Assembly: GCF_945906775.1 (NCBI RefSeq)
Contig: NZ_CAMDRE010000001.1
Span: forward strand, 248,001 to 312,000
Direction: 5' to 3'
Length of the DNA: 64,000 bases
DNA from: Citrobacter sp. Marseille-Q6884
GTDB lineage: Bacteria; Pseudomonadota; Gammaproteobacteria; Enterobacterales; Enterobacteriaceae
Shown here: in pieces, positions 18,075-26,457 of the stretch
Layout: the number at the start of each line of letters is the position of its first letter
How positions within the stretch are numbered: position 1 is the stretch's first letter
Notes under the pieces: generated by a model
What the model was told of the DNA's origin: nothing
The model's input: only the letters and a program-made list of their open reading frames with translations
The model's database searches: none
Translations under genes and position numbers: made by a program

Positions 18075-19270
18075 GGAAGGTGCGAATAAGCAGGTCATTT
18101 CTTCCCAAGCTGACTCGCTGATTAAAATTTCGCGGATCTGGGCCGATTTTTTTCCCGCAAACACATCGAATCAGCCTATTTAGGCTATTTTTTCCACCAT
18201 TTCTGGCGTTATTTCCGGTTTTTACTGAGATCTCTCCCACTGACGTATCATTTGGTCCACCCGAAACAGGTTGGCCAGGGTGAATAACATCGCCAGTTGG
18301 TTATCGTTTTTCAGCAGCCCTTTGTATCTGGCTTTCACGAAGCCGAACTGCCGCTTGATGATGCGAAACGGGTGCTCCACCCTGGCACGGATGCTGGCTT
18401 TCATGTATTCGATGTTGATGGCCGTTTTGTTCTTGCGCGGATGCTGCTTCAAGGTTTTTACCTTGCCGGGACGCTCGGCGATCAGCCAGTCCACATCCAC
18501 CTCGGCCAGCTCCTCGCGCTGTGGCGCTCCTTGGTAGCCGGCATCGGCTGAGACAAATTGCTCCTCTCCATGAAGCAGATTACCCAGCTGATTGAGGTCA
18601 TGCTCGTTGGCCGCGGTGGTGACTAGGCTGTGGGTCAGGCCACTCTTGGCATCGACACCAATGTGGGCCTTCATGCCAAAGTGCCACTGATTGCCTTTCT
18701 TGGTCTGATGCATCTCCGGATCGCGTTGCTGCTCTTTGTTCTTGGTAGAGCTGGGTGCCTCAATGATGGTGGCATCCACCAAAGTGCCTTGGGTCATCAT
18801 GACGCCTGCTTCGGCCAGCCAGCGATTGATGGTCTTGAACAATTGACGGGCCAGTTGATGCTGCTCGAGCAGGTGGCGGAAATTCATGATGGTGGTGCGA
18901 TCCGGCAGGGCGCTATCCAGGGATAATCGGGCAAACAGGCGCATGGAGGCGATTTCGTACAGGGCATCTTCCATGGCACCGTCGCTCAGGTTGTACCAAT
19001 GCTGCATGCAGTGAATACGCAGCATGGTCTCCAGCGGATAGGGCCGTCGGCCATTGCCCGCCTTGGGATAAAACGGCTCGATGACAGCGGTCATATTCTG
19101 CCATGGCAGAATCTGCTCCATGCGGGAGAGGAAAATCTCTTTTCGGGTCTGACGGCGCTTAGTGCTGAATTCACTATCGGCGAAGGTGAGTTGATGGCTC
19201 ATGATGTCCCTCTGGGATGCGCTCCGGATGAATATGATGATCTCATATCAGGAACTTGTTCGCACCTTCC
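18075..19270 (-). mobile_element. IS5-group insertion sequence, complete
   Basis: A 1196-bp element with near-perfect 16-bp terminal inverted repeats: GGAAGGTGCGAATAAG at the left, and GGAAGGTGCGAACAAG as the complement of the right end. It is flanked by a TTAG direct repeat (18071-18074 and 19271-19274) that matches the YTAR target of IS5. It carries one intact transposase gene. The length and a few residue differences from K-12 InsH suggest an IS5 relative such as ISKpn26 rather than K-12 IS5 itself. It is inserted 71 bp upstream of the adhesin start codon. The intact ends, target duplication and reading frame indicate a recent insertion. Confidence 0.95.
18222..19202 (-). CDS. insH: IS5-family transposase
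   Basis: A 326-residue DDE transposase, nearly identical along its length to InsH of IS5 (MSHQLTFADSEFSTKRRQTR at the start, MIRQWERSQ at the end). The N-terminal DUF772-type region is followed by the DDE domain, with VDATI, VSADAGYQG and the RVEHPFRIIKRQFG segment holding catalytic positions. The ATG has an AGAGGGA ribosome site. K-12 InsH is usually annotated 12 residues longer. It is transcribed in the same direction as the adhesin. Confidence 0.96.
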   Translation of the reverse strand: MSHQLTFADSEFSTKRRQTRKEIFLSRMEQILPWQNMTAVIEPFYPKAGNGRRPYPLETMLRIHCMQHWYNLSDGAMEDALYEIASMRLFARLSLDSALPDRTTIMNFRHLLEQHQLARQLFKTINRWLAEAGVMMTQGTLVDATIIEAPSSTKNKEQQRDPEMHQTKKGNQWHFGMKAHIGVDAKSGLTHSLVTTAANEHDLNQLGNLLHGEEQFVSADAGYQGAPQREELAEVDVDWLIAERPGKVKTLKQHPRKNKTAINIEYMKASIRARVEHPFRIIKRQFGFVKARYKGLLKNDNQLAMLFTLANLFRVDQMIRQWERSQ

Positions 19271-19685
19271 TTAGGTTTTCAGGCGCGCATTATCCTCGCA
19301 CACGAAAAAATGCCCATTAATGGACATTTTTCTTGCGGGTGATTTTAAAATTGTAGAAAAAAATACATTTATTAAGCCTCTGCGTCGCATAAGCTCAACT
19401 CTGCATTAAATATAATTAAAAAAGGCCAGGAAGTGAACATTATCACCAAAACAAGACTTCTTTCTCCGAATGAAACCGCTCAGGTTTATTGATATTATTT
19501 TGTTAATCACAGACATTATTTGTTAAAACACAAAGACTCGATTTCCTACAAACTTTTTTCATTCTGAATGATGACGTGTTATCCGCTTTCTGAAAAAAGT
19601 ATACAGGCCTGAATATCGCGCTAACTTTGCAGTCGCCCGGCTATCCCGCCTGTGCGTCATGCAACACACATCATCGATGAGTAAC
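19271..19685. other. Intergenic region; probable former upstream control region of the adhesin
   Basis: AT-rich and without a gene. Before the IS5 insertion this would have been directly upstream of the adhesin gene. It contains a bidirectional terminator-like hairpin at 19305-19331. Nothing else is recognisable. Confidence 0.5.
19305..19331. terminator. Bidirectional terminator-like hairpin
   Basis: AAAAATGCCCATT pairs with AATGGACATTTTT with one mismatch, giving an A run on one side and a T run on the other. It could end transcripts from either side, including any leftward transcript of the lipoprotein gene. Confidence 0.55.
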
Positions 19686-20000
19686 TTATTCTTTATCTTT
19701 AATACATTGATATATCACCGAATCTATTCCTTCTATAGCCCCGCCATTTTCCCTATACGCACTGTCATCTAAAGGCCGTGCTGAGTCAAACGCCCATCCC
19801 TGACATATTACGCTTGCTCGCTGCTGCGCCTCTTCACCAAATTTCGGACTCCACCATACTGGAGTGGATGAGGTATAATGGTAAGCCATCGTCACAGTAC
19901 CTTCCGATTTGCTTGCATTCGCTGTATACAGAGAGGGATTCATATTACATCCTGATAAAGCTAACAAAGACACTGCAACAACAGCAATGTTGACATTCAT
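19686..20000 (-). CDS. YecR-like lipoprotein
   Basis: A 104-residue protein with a lipoprotein signal peptide. The lipobox LSGC puts the modified cysteine at residue 18 after a hydrophobic stretch (VAVVSLLAL type). The mature part (SEGTVTMAYHY..AQQRASVICQGWAF) resembles the YecR family of small lipoproteins, whose function is unknown. A further Cys near the C terminus (YQCIKDKE) could pair with the one in ICQGW. The family assignment is from memory of the pattern and is moderate only. Confidence 0.65.
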   Translation of the reverse strand: MNVNIAVVAVSLLALSGCNMNPSLYTANASKSEGTVTMAYHYTSSTPVWWSPKFGEEAQQRASVICQGWAFDSARPLDDSAYRENGGAIEGIDSVIYQCIKDKE

Positions 20001-20295
20001 TTTATCACCGTGAAGTTTGAATTAAATAAAACAGGTTTGCACTGTTTCCAAAGACCTCAACATCCGTTAATACAGAAGTAACCAAAACGACGACCACCAC
20101 AAAAGTCGTTTGATACTTTTTAGTATCGCTGATGAAAGGATCGTGGGTCATTTTACGCAGTGTAACCCGTACCAAAAATAAAAAACTCACCTTTATTTGA
20201 TCAAGGCAGGCAAACCGCTAGCAGACATCCCTTCAGTTGGATTAGCAATTCGTGCGATAATTTTTGTAAATATATTACATATAAACATTCACGCT

Positions 20296-21858
20296 ATGAA
20301 TTCATCCTCTGTGCGCGCCTTTGCGGCGTTACTCCCTCTGTGGTTCTCTCTGAGCATTGTTGCGGCTGTTAACATGCTGTTTTCACCCATGCATGTGATG
20401 TTTCAGCGCTTATTCATCTTTGCATTACTTATGCTTTCATTTTCACTCATTAAGCGACGCAGTGTGCGTTTAGCCATTGCGGCTTTGCCAATGATGGTGG
20501 TCGCATGGGATGTGATGTTGTCTTTGTATGCGCATGCAACATTTGACAGCGCTTTTAGCTATGGTTTTGCCATGAGCGTGCTGGAAAGCTCCACCCACGA
20601 AATGATGGCTATGCTTGGCTTGTATATCCAGTATGGGCTGGGATTTATCGCCTTAACGGCCCTGTTACTCAGCGCGGTCTGGTACACGCCGAGGCTCCCC
20701 GGCAAGTGGCGTCCGCGTTTACCACTGTATTGTCTGGTGCTCACGCTGACGGTCAATGTCACTCAGGCGGTGGCGCACAGTGTGCGGAAAAACAGCCACG
20801 GCAGCATCTCCGTGCGGGTCATTAACTACACCCCGATCAGCAACCTGAAATACTTCGTGCAGGCCTGGAATGATAAGCAGCTGATTGCCCAAATTTCACG
20901 TACGATCCCGGATTACCCGATCCGCACATGGGATACCGGCATTGATACCTACGTCGTGGTGGTGGGTGAGTCAGCCCGATCAGAGAACATGCATTTTTAC
21001 GGCTATCCGAAAGAGACCACGCCAGTGCTTGATAGCCAGCGAGCGCAGGTGCTCTCGTGGAATCAGGCGATCAGCCCCGCTCCGGTGACCATCACGGCCG
21101 TTCCTCTCGCACTGAGTGTGGATTTCGTCATCGGTCACGACCAGAAACATTATTCGGACAATATTATCAATCTTGCGAACCGCGCGGGTTATTACACCTC
21201 CTGGTTTAGCAAGCAAGGCATTATCGGAGACTACAACAATGCCATCACCGGCATTGCCACCAATGCCCGGGATAAAAAATGGCTGACCAGTGATTACGAC
21301 GATACCTTGATTCCAGAATTAAAACAGGCGCTTAACCGAAGCGGTAAGCAGGTCATTGTGTTGCATCTTTATGGTAGTCACGAACCGGAGTGCGTGCGTT
21401 TCCCACAGCAAGAAGCCGTCTTTGATCAGAAAGATAGCGGCATTGATGCCTGCTATGACAACTCGATTCGTTATACCGACAAACTTCTTGGGCAGATGTT
21501 TTCCTTGCTTGAAGGGCGTCGTGCTTCGCTGATTTACTTTTCCGATCATGCCCTTGAGCGCGATCCACAAAAACGCGTGGTCTATTATCACGGCGGCGTT
21601 AAGCCAAGCCAGCACGCCTACCAGGTACCGATGTTTGTTTGGTACAGCAAGCAGGTCGCAAAACCTGAAACTGGCGAGGTGAAGGCGCTTTACTCAACGG
21701 CGAATAATTTCCAGCTAATGCGCTACTGGTTAGGAATAAGCCTGCCAAATGAACCCCTGCCGGGAACGTTAAAAGCACGCGCATCACAGCTCACAGGTCA
21801 GGTTCCGGTGCTGGACACCACCAACACCGTTTATGACTGGAAAACGCTTCGTCGCTGA
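20296..21858 (+). CDS. Phosphoethanolamine transferase, sulfatase-fold membrane enzyme
   Basis: A predicted 520-residue inner-membrane enzyme. The N-terminal third holds about five membrane segments. The periplasmic sulfatase-like domain starts near residue 205 with VVVVGESARSENMHFYGY, where Ser216 replaces the more usual Thr nucleophile, as in OpgE- and CptA-type members. Other family signatures follow: IVLHLYGSHEPEC, CYDNSIRYTD and FSDHALE (FSDHG is usual). Members transfer phosphoethanolamine to lipid A, core LPS or periplasmic glucans; the acceptor here cannot be told. I chose the ATG at 20296 because the 33 extra residues from an upstream TTG (20197) are not family-like. A terminator hairpin follows the stop. 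Confidence 0.85.
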   Translation: MNSSSVRAFAALLPLWFSLSIVAAVNMLFSPMHVMFQRLFIFALLMLSFSLIKRRSVRLAIAALPMMVVAWDVMLSLYAHATFDSAFSYGFAMSVLESSTHEMMAMLGLYIQYGLGFIALTALLLSAVWYTPRLPGKWRPRLPLYCLVLTLTVNVTQAVAHSVRKNSHGSISVRVINYTPISNLKYFVQAWNDKQLIAQISRTIPDYPIRTWDTGIDTYVVVVGESARSENMHFYGYPKETTPVLDSQRAQVLSWNQAISPAPVTITAVPLALSVDFVIGHDQKHYSDNIINLANRAGYYTSWFSKQGIIGDYNNAITGIATNARDKKWLTSDYDDTLIPELKQALNRSGKQVIVLHLYGSHEPECVRFPQQEAVFDQKDSGIDACYDNSIRYTDKLLGQMFSLLEGRRASLIYFSDHALERDPQKRVVYYHGGVKPSQHAYQVPMFVWYSKQVAKPETGEVKALYSTANNFQLMRYWLGISLPNEPLPGTLKARASQLTGQVPVLDTTNTVYDWKTLRR

Positions 21859-21868
21859 AGACCTGAAT

Positions 21869-21896
21869 AACTGAATAGACCCAAATCTATTCAGTT
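21869..21896 (+). terminator. Terminator hairpin after the phosphoethanolamine transferase gene
   Basis: AACTGAATAGA (21869-21879) and TCTATTCAGTT (21886-21896) form a perfect 11-bp stem with a 6-base loop, 10 bp after the stop codon, followed by a short T tract. Confidence 0.7.
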
Positions 21897-22048
21897 TGAC
21901 TTAATTCTGTAATGGGTTACTGAATTTGATCACCTGAACAGAGGTGATATGCACGTAGGTCATATCAGGGTTACAGTCATCGACTATCAGGAGGCGCTAA
22001 GCCATATCCCTTAGGATTCAGTAAGTTGGAATGCTTTAAGAAGTGTCA

Positions 22049-22122
22049 TGGAGCGGGCGAAGGGAATCGAACCCTCGTATAGAGCTTGGGAAGCTCTCGT
22101 TCTACCATTGAACTACGCCCGC
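22049..22122 (-). tRNA. glyU: tRNA-Gly (anticodon CCC)
   Basis: A 74-nt gene with encoded CCA. The minus strand begins GCGGGCGTAGTTCAATGG, has anticodon arm GAGCT-TTCCCAA-AGCTC (anticodon CCC) and T-arm GAGGGTTCGATTCCC, and ends CGCTCCA. It reads GGG codons. The position next to ygeR/actS is that of glyU in E. coli, a known island insertion site. The accessory block here lies on its 3' side. Confidence 0.97.
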
Positions 22123-22201
22123 ATTGAAGTGCGTAAGGGATTATAAACCTTACGCTATTCTTGGCAAGGTGCAGGGCGACTGACTGGCGATTAATTCACC
22201 G

Positions 22202-22960
22202 TCAGCATTTGGGTTTACTGCCCTGCGGGGGTAAATAACGCAGCGGATCGATAGCCGTCGCGCGATAGCGAATCTGGAAGTGAAGACGCACAGAAGCCGC
22301 ATCTGAGTTACCCATCGTGGCAATTTTCTGCCCCGCCTTCACGCTTTGCCCATTATTGACCAGCAAGGTGTCGTTATGTGCGTAGGCGGTGATGTAGTCC
22401 TCACTGTGTTTGATCATAATGAGGTTGCCGTATCCTCGCAGCTGATTGCCGACATAGACCACCTTCCCGGCACCGGCCGCATAAATTGGCGTGCCGCGCG
22501 CAGCAGAAATATCAATGCCTTTGTTGCCGCCGTCTGCGGTGGAATAAGGCAGTATCACCTTACCGCTGGCGGGCCACTGCCAGCAGCGTTGCCCCACTGG
22601 CGGCCAGGATGACTGAGGCACCGATGAAGACGGTCTGGCTGCTGCCGTTTTGGTGGAGGATTTCGTTTTTGTTTTGCCAGCTGTCGTACTGGTTTTCGCT
22701 CCGCCGCTGACCTTCAGCTTTTGCCCCACTTCGATGGTATAAGGAGGCGAAATGTTGTTCAAACGGGCGATCTCTTTTACGCTGGTCCCGGTGGCGCGTG
22801 AAATACGATATAGCGTATCTCCCCGCTTCACGGTATACACGGAGCCGGAATAACTTCCTGTATCAGACGACTGACTCCCGGAGCAGCCTGCTAACAGCAG
22901 ACCCGCACTCAGCAGCATCGCAATACCTAAGCCATTTTTCTTCAGGCGTCCTGCACTCAA
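22202..22960 (-). CDS. actS: LytM/LysM lipoprotein ActS (YgeR), amidase activator
   Basis: Envelope lipoprotein with a LAGC lipobox, one LysM domain (VYTVKRGDTLYRISRATG..IEVGQKLKV) and a C-terminal degenerate M23/LytM domain (GNKGIDISAARGTPIYAAGAGKVVYVG..SVRLHFQIRY). E. coli YgeR, renamed ActS, activates peptidoglycan amidases, mainly AmiC. It lacks the full zinc-ligand set of active M23 peptidases, in line with a regulatory role. I chose the TTG at 22960 (252 residues): it has GAGGAA just upstream and matches the E. coli start. An in-frame ATG at 22996 has no ribosome site. Confidence 0.92.
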   Translation of the reverse strand: MSAGRLKKNGLGIAMLLSAGLLLAGCSGSQSSDTGSYSGSVYTVKRGDTLYRISRATGTSVKEIARLNNISPPYTIEVGQKLKVSGGAKTSTTAGKTKTKSSTKTAAARPSSSVPQSSWPPVGQRCWQWPASGKVILPYSTADGGNKGIDISAARGTPIYAAGAGKVVYVGNQLRGYGNLIMIKHSEDYITAYAHNDTLLVNNGQSVKAGQKIATMGNSDAASVRLHFQIRYRATAIDPLRYLPPQGSKPKC

Positions 22961-23069
22961 AACAATTCCTCGCAACATTTTCAGACGCTTTATCATAGCA
23001 GCCAGAGGCCGGATGCCAAATCATATCGCGACACGGCCCACCGTCCCGGGCATATCATCCCCCGCACGT

Positions 23070-23110
23070 GGCGTATCATAATGAGTTGATGAGGCTCATT
23101 ATGATACGCC
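23070..23110. promoter_or_regulatory. 15-bp perfect inverted repeat upstream of xdhA, candidate YgeV binding site
   Basis: GGCGTATCATAATGA (23070-23084) is perfectly inverted at 23096-23110 with an 11-bp spacer. It is centred about 115 bp upstream of the -24 element of the xdhA promoter, a usual place for a sigma54 activator site. The core TATCATAATGA is also found upstream of ygfK and, in a variant, upstream of ygeW. Confidence 0.55.
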
Positions 23111-23204
23111 GTATCCTCTTTTTTCAGGACGTTAGCGTGCTGACGGGCCCACATTTATTAACAGCGTCACAATTCCACGACTCCCCGCCGCTGATTTCCG
23201 CTTC

Positions 23205-23220
23205 TGGCGTAATTATTGCC
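23205..23220 (+). promoter_or_regulatory. Sigma54 promoter of xdhABC
   Basis: TGGCGT-AATTA-TTGCC fits the -24/-12 consensus TGGCAC-N5-TTGCW, with exact GG/GC spacing, 50 bp upstream of the xdhA start codon. Confidence 0.75.
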
Positions 23221-23270
23221 TGATCCCGGTATTCGCTTAAAAGGCAAATCTTCATATCAGGGGGACAACT

Positions 23271-25568
23271 ATGGAAGCGCGGAAAGCAACCGCCACCGGT
23301 GAATCATGTCTGCGCGTGGATGCCATCGCCAAGGTGACAGGGCGAGCTCGATATACCGATGATTACGTGATGGCGGGAATGTGTTACGCGAAATATGTTC
23401 GCAGCCCTATCGCCCACGGTTACGCCACCCACATCAACTGCGACGAGGCCAAAAATTTGCCCGGCGTGCTGGCGGTGTTTACCTGGGAAGATGTACCGGC
23501 TATCCCCTTTGCGACGGCCGGTCACGCCTGGACGCTGGAGGAAGGAAAGCGAGATACCGCCGACCGTTACCTGTTGACTCGCCATGTACGCCATCATGGC
23601 GATGCGGTGGCCATCGTGGTGGCAAGGGATGAACTCACGGCCGAAAAAGCCGCGCAGTTAGTCAGCGTCGAGTGGCAATCGCTGCCGGTTATCACGACCC
23701 CGCAAGCCGCGCTGGCCCCCGATGCTGTCGCGATCCACGCCGGTGGCAATCTGCTTAAACAAAGTGAAATGTCCACCGGCAACGTTCAGCAGGCCATCGA
23801 TGCGGCAGATTACCAGATTCAGGGGCATTATCAGACGCCGGTGATCCAGCACTGTCATATGGAAAGCGTCACGTCGTTTGCGTGGATGGAGGATAGCTCG
23901 CGCATCTCCATTGTTTCCAGTACGCAAATTCCCCATATCGTGCGTCGTGTCGTGGGTCAGGCGCTCGGGATCCCCTGGTCGTGCGTACGCGTCATCAAAC
24001 CCTACGTCGGCGGAGGTTTCGGTAATAAACAGGACGTACTGGAAGAGCCGATGGCGGCGTTTCTGACCAGTAAACTCGGCGGCATTCCGGTAAAAGTCTC
24101 GCTCAGTCGCGAAGAGTGCTTTCTGGCATCACGCACGCGCCACGCGTTCTCGCTGGACGGAAAACTGGGCATCAACCGTGATGGCACCTTAACAGGCTAC
24201 AGCCTGGATGTGCTGTCGAATACGGGCGCATACGCGTCGCACGGACACTCCATTGCCTCGGCGGGAGGCAATAAAATCGCCTACCTTTACCCCCGCAGTG
24301 CATATGCTTATCGCTCAACAACGGCCTACACCAATCTGCCTTCTGCCGGTGCGATGCGCGGATACGGCGCGCCACAAGTGGTCTTCGCCGTAGAATCAAT
24401 GCTCGATGACGCCGCAGCTGCGTTAGGACTCGACCCGATTGATGTGCGTTTACGTAACGCTGCCCGCGAAGGGGATACCAACCCGTTGACCGGCAAAACG
24501 ATCTACAGCGCAGGGTTGCCGGACTGCCTGCAAAAAGGCCGTGAACTGTTTGAGTGGGATAAACGCTACGCGGCATGTCAGAGCCAGCAGGGCAACATGC
24601 GCCGGGGCGTGGGCATCGCCTGCTTCAGCTATACCTCCAACACCTGGCCGGTAGGCGTCGAAATCTCCGGTGCGCGTCTGCTGATGAATCAGGACGGAAC
24701 CATCAATGTTCAAAGCGGCGCCACGGAAATTGGTCAGGGCGCCGATACCGTTTTTGCGCAGATGGTGGCAGAGACCGTCGGCGTACTGGTCAGTGATGTG
24801 CATGTGATTTCAACGCAGGATACGGATATTACCCCTTTTGATCCTGGCGCATTCGCCTCGCGCCAAAGCTATGTTGCCGCGCCTGCGTTGCGGAAAGCCG
24901 CTCAGCAGTTAAAAGAGAAAATCCTTGTTCATGCGGCGCAGATGCTGCACCAGTCCGCGATGAGCCTGACGCTTATCGCTGGCAATATCGTCCTTGCCGA
25001 CCGCCCGACAACCCCGCTGTTAACGCTAAAAGATCTGGCGATGGACGCGTTTTACCATCCAGAGCGCGGGGGGCAATTGTCGGCGGAAAGCTCAGTGAAA
25101 ACCACCTCCAATCCCCCGGCCTTTGGCTGCACGTTTGTTGACCTCAGCGTCGATCTTGCCCTGTGTAAAGTCACGATCAATCGCATCCTCAATGTCCACG
25201 ACTCGGGTCATATTCTTAACCCGCTGCTGGCAGAAGGACAGGTTCATGGCGGCATGGGGATGGGTATTGGCTGGTCATTGTTTGAAGAGATGATAATTGA
25301 CGAACAAAGCGGCGTGGTGCGCAACCCCAACCTGCTCGACTACAAAATGCCAACCATGCCGGACCTTCCGCAACTGGAGAGCGCATTCGTCGAAACCCTG
25401 GAGCCGCAATCTGCCTACGGCCATAAATCGCTGGGTGAACCGCCCATCATTCCCGTCGCCGCCGCCATTCGTAATGCGGTGAGAATGGCAACCGGCGTCG
25501 CGATCAATACGCTGCCGTTAACGCCAAAGCGTCTCTACGAGGAGTTTCACCAGGCGGGACTGATTTAA
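23271..25568 (+). CDS. xdhA: Xanthine dehydrogenase, molybdenum-binding subunit
   Basis: A 765-residue molybdopterin-cytosine-dinucleotide subunit that oxidises hypoxanthine and xanthine in the XdhABC complex. The N-terminal a/b-hammerhead domain (AKVTGRARYTDDY) leads into the Mo-binding domains, with GGGFGNKQD, AMRGYGAPQ, GATEIGQGADT and the active-site glutamate loop KSLGEPPIIP near the C terminus. It is about a dozen residues longer at the N terminus than E. coli XdhA. The ATG follows AGGGGGA. It is first of the xdhABC operon; xdhB starts 10 bp after the stop. A sigma54 promoter precedes it. Confidence 0.96.
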   Translation: MEARKATATGESCLRVDAIAKVTGRARYTDDYVMAGMCYAKYVRSPIAHGYATHINCDEAKNLPGVLAVFTWEDVPAIPFATAGHAWTLEEGKRDTADRYLLTRHVRHHGDAVAIVVARDELTAEKAAQLVSVEWQSLPVITTPQAALAPDAVAIHAGGNLLKQSEMSTGNVQQAIDAADYQIQGHYQTPVIQHCHMESVTSFAWMEDSSRISIVSSTQIPHIVRRVVGQALGIPWSCVRVIKPYVGGGFGNKQDVLEEPMAAFLTSKLGGIPVKVSLSREECFLASRTRHAFSLDGKLGINRDGTLTGYSLDVLSNTGAYASHGHSIASAGGNKIAYLYPRSAYAYRSTTAYTNLPSAGAMRGYGAPQVVFAVESMLDDAAAALGLDPIDVRLRNAAREGDTNPLTGKTIYSAGLPDCLQKGRELFEWDKRYAACQSQQGNMRRGVGIACFSYTSNTWPVGVEISGARLLMNQDGTINVQSGATEIGQGADTVFAQMVAETVGVLVSDVHVISTQDTDITPFDPGAFASRQSYVAAPALRKAAQQLKEKILVHAAQMLHQSAMSLTLIAGNIVLADRPTTPLLTLKDLAMDAFYHPERGGQLSAESSVKTTSNPPAFGCTFVDLSVDLALCKVTINRILNVHDSGHILNPLLAEGQVHGGMGMGIGWSLFEEMIIDEQSGVVRNPNLLDYKMPTMPDLPQLESAFVETLEPQSAYGHKSLGEPPIIPVAAAIRNAVRMATGVAINTLPLTPKRLYEEFHQAGLI

Positions 25569-25578
25569 GGATAACATC

Positions 25579-26457
25579 ATGTTTGATATTGCGACTTACC
25601 ATCGGGCCACGGATATCGCCAACGCCATTGAACTGCTGGTTAAGCACCCGCAGGCAAAACTGCTCGCCGGTGGAACCGACGTATTGATTCAACTTCATCA
25701 TCACAACGCCCACTATCGTCATATCGTGGATATTCACGGTCTGGCCGCACTGGGCGGCATCACGCTCACCGATGACGGCGGTCTGCGTATCGGCTCCGCC
25801 ACCACCTTCAGCGAACTGATAGAACACCCTTTAGTCCAGCGCCATCTTCCCGCGCTGAGCGCTGCCGCCGCGTCCATTGCCGGGCCACAAATCCGCAATG
25901 TCGCGACCTACGGCGGTAATATTTGTAACGGCGCGACCAGTGCCGACTCCGCCACGCCCACGCTCATTTATGACGCCATGCTGGAAATCCACTCCCCGGC
26001 CGGCGTGCGCTTCACCGCCATGAACGGGTTTCATACCGGTCCAGGGAAGGTCTCGCTCGAGCACGATGAAATCGTGGTGGCGTTTCACTTTCCGCCCCAG
26101 CCGACAACACACATCGGCAGCGCACACTACAAATACGCCATGCGCGATGCCATGGATATTTCGACTATCGGCTGCGCGGCGCGTTGCTGTCTGGAGAACG
26201 GTCATTTCCGCGATCTGCGGTTGGCCTTTGGCGTCGCCGCGCCTACCCCTGTTCGCTGCCAGCACGCCGAGCAAACCGCGCGCAGTGCGCCATTGACCCA
26301 GCAAACGCTGGAATCCATCAGTGAAGCCGTATTACAGGACGTTGCGCCGCGGTCGTCCTGGCGCGCCAGTAAAGCGTTTCGTCTGCATCTCATCCAGACG
26401 ATGGCCAAAAAAGTGATTAGCGAAGCCGTTATCGCGGCAGGAGGAAAACTGCTATGA
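25579..26457 (+). CDS. xdhB: Xanthine dehydrogenase, FAD-binding subunit
   Basis: A 292-residue subunit that carries FAD and passes electrons from the Fe-S subunit to the acceptor. It shows the CoxM/XdhB-type FAD motifs KLLAGGTDVLIQLH (residues 29-42) and the ATYGGNICNGATSAD segment (about 110-124), and ends with the CO-dehydrogenase flavoprotein C-terminal domain. The ATG follows AAGGAT. The last four bases overlap the xdhC start (ATGA), which implies translational coupling. Confidence 0.96.
   Translation: MFDIATYHRATDIANAIELLVKHPQAKLLAGGTDVLIQLHHHNAHYRHIVDIHGLAALGGITLTDDGGLRIGSATTFSELIEHPLVQRHLPALSAAAASIAGPQIRNVATYGGNICNGATSADSATPTLIYDAMLEIHSPAGVRFTAMNGFHTGPGKVSLEHDEIVVAFHFPPQPTTHIGSAHYKYAMRDAMDISTIGCAARCCLENGHFRDLRLAFGVAAPTPVRCQHAEQTARSAPLTQQTLESISEAVLQDVAPRSSWRASKAFRLHLIQTMAKKVISEAVIAAGGKLL

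Noticed and set aside
18222..19202. Extra small IS5 frames on the opposite strand as separate genes
   Set aside because: Such frames occur in IS5 but have no demonstrated role in this copy; only the transposase is supported.
20197..20295. Longer N terminus of the phosphoethanolamine transferase starting at TTG
   Set aside because: The added 33 residues do not resemble the family N terminus, and the ATG at 20296 directly precedes the first membrane segment.
22049..23270. Phage or integrative element attached at glyU
   Set aside because: No integrase, phage gene or duplicated tRNA 3' end was seen; the actS and xdh side is core gene order.
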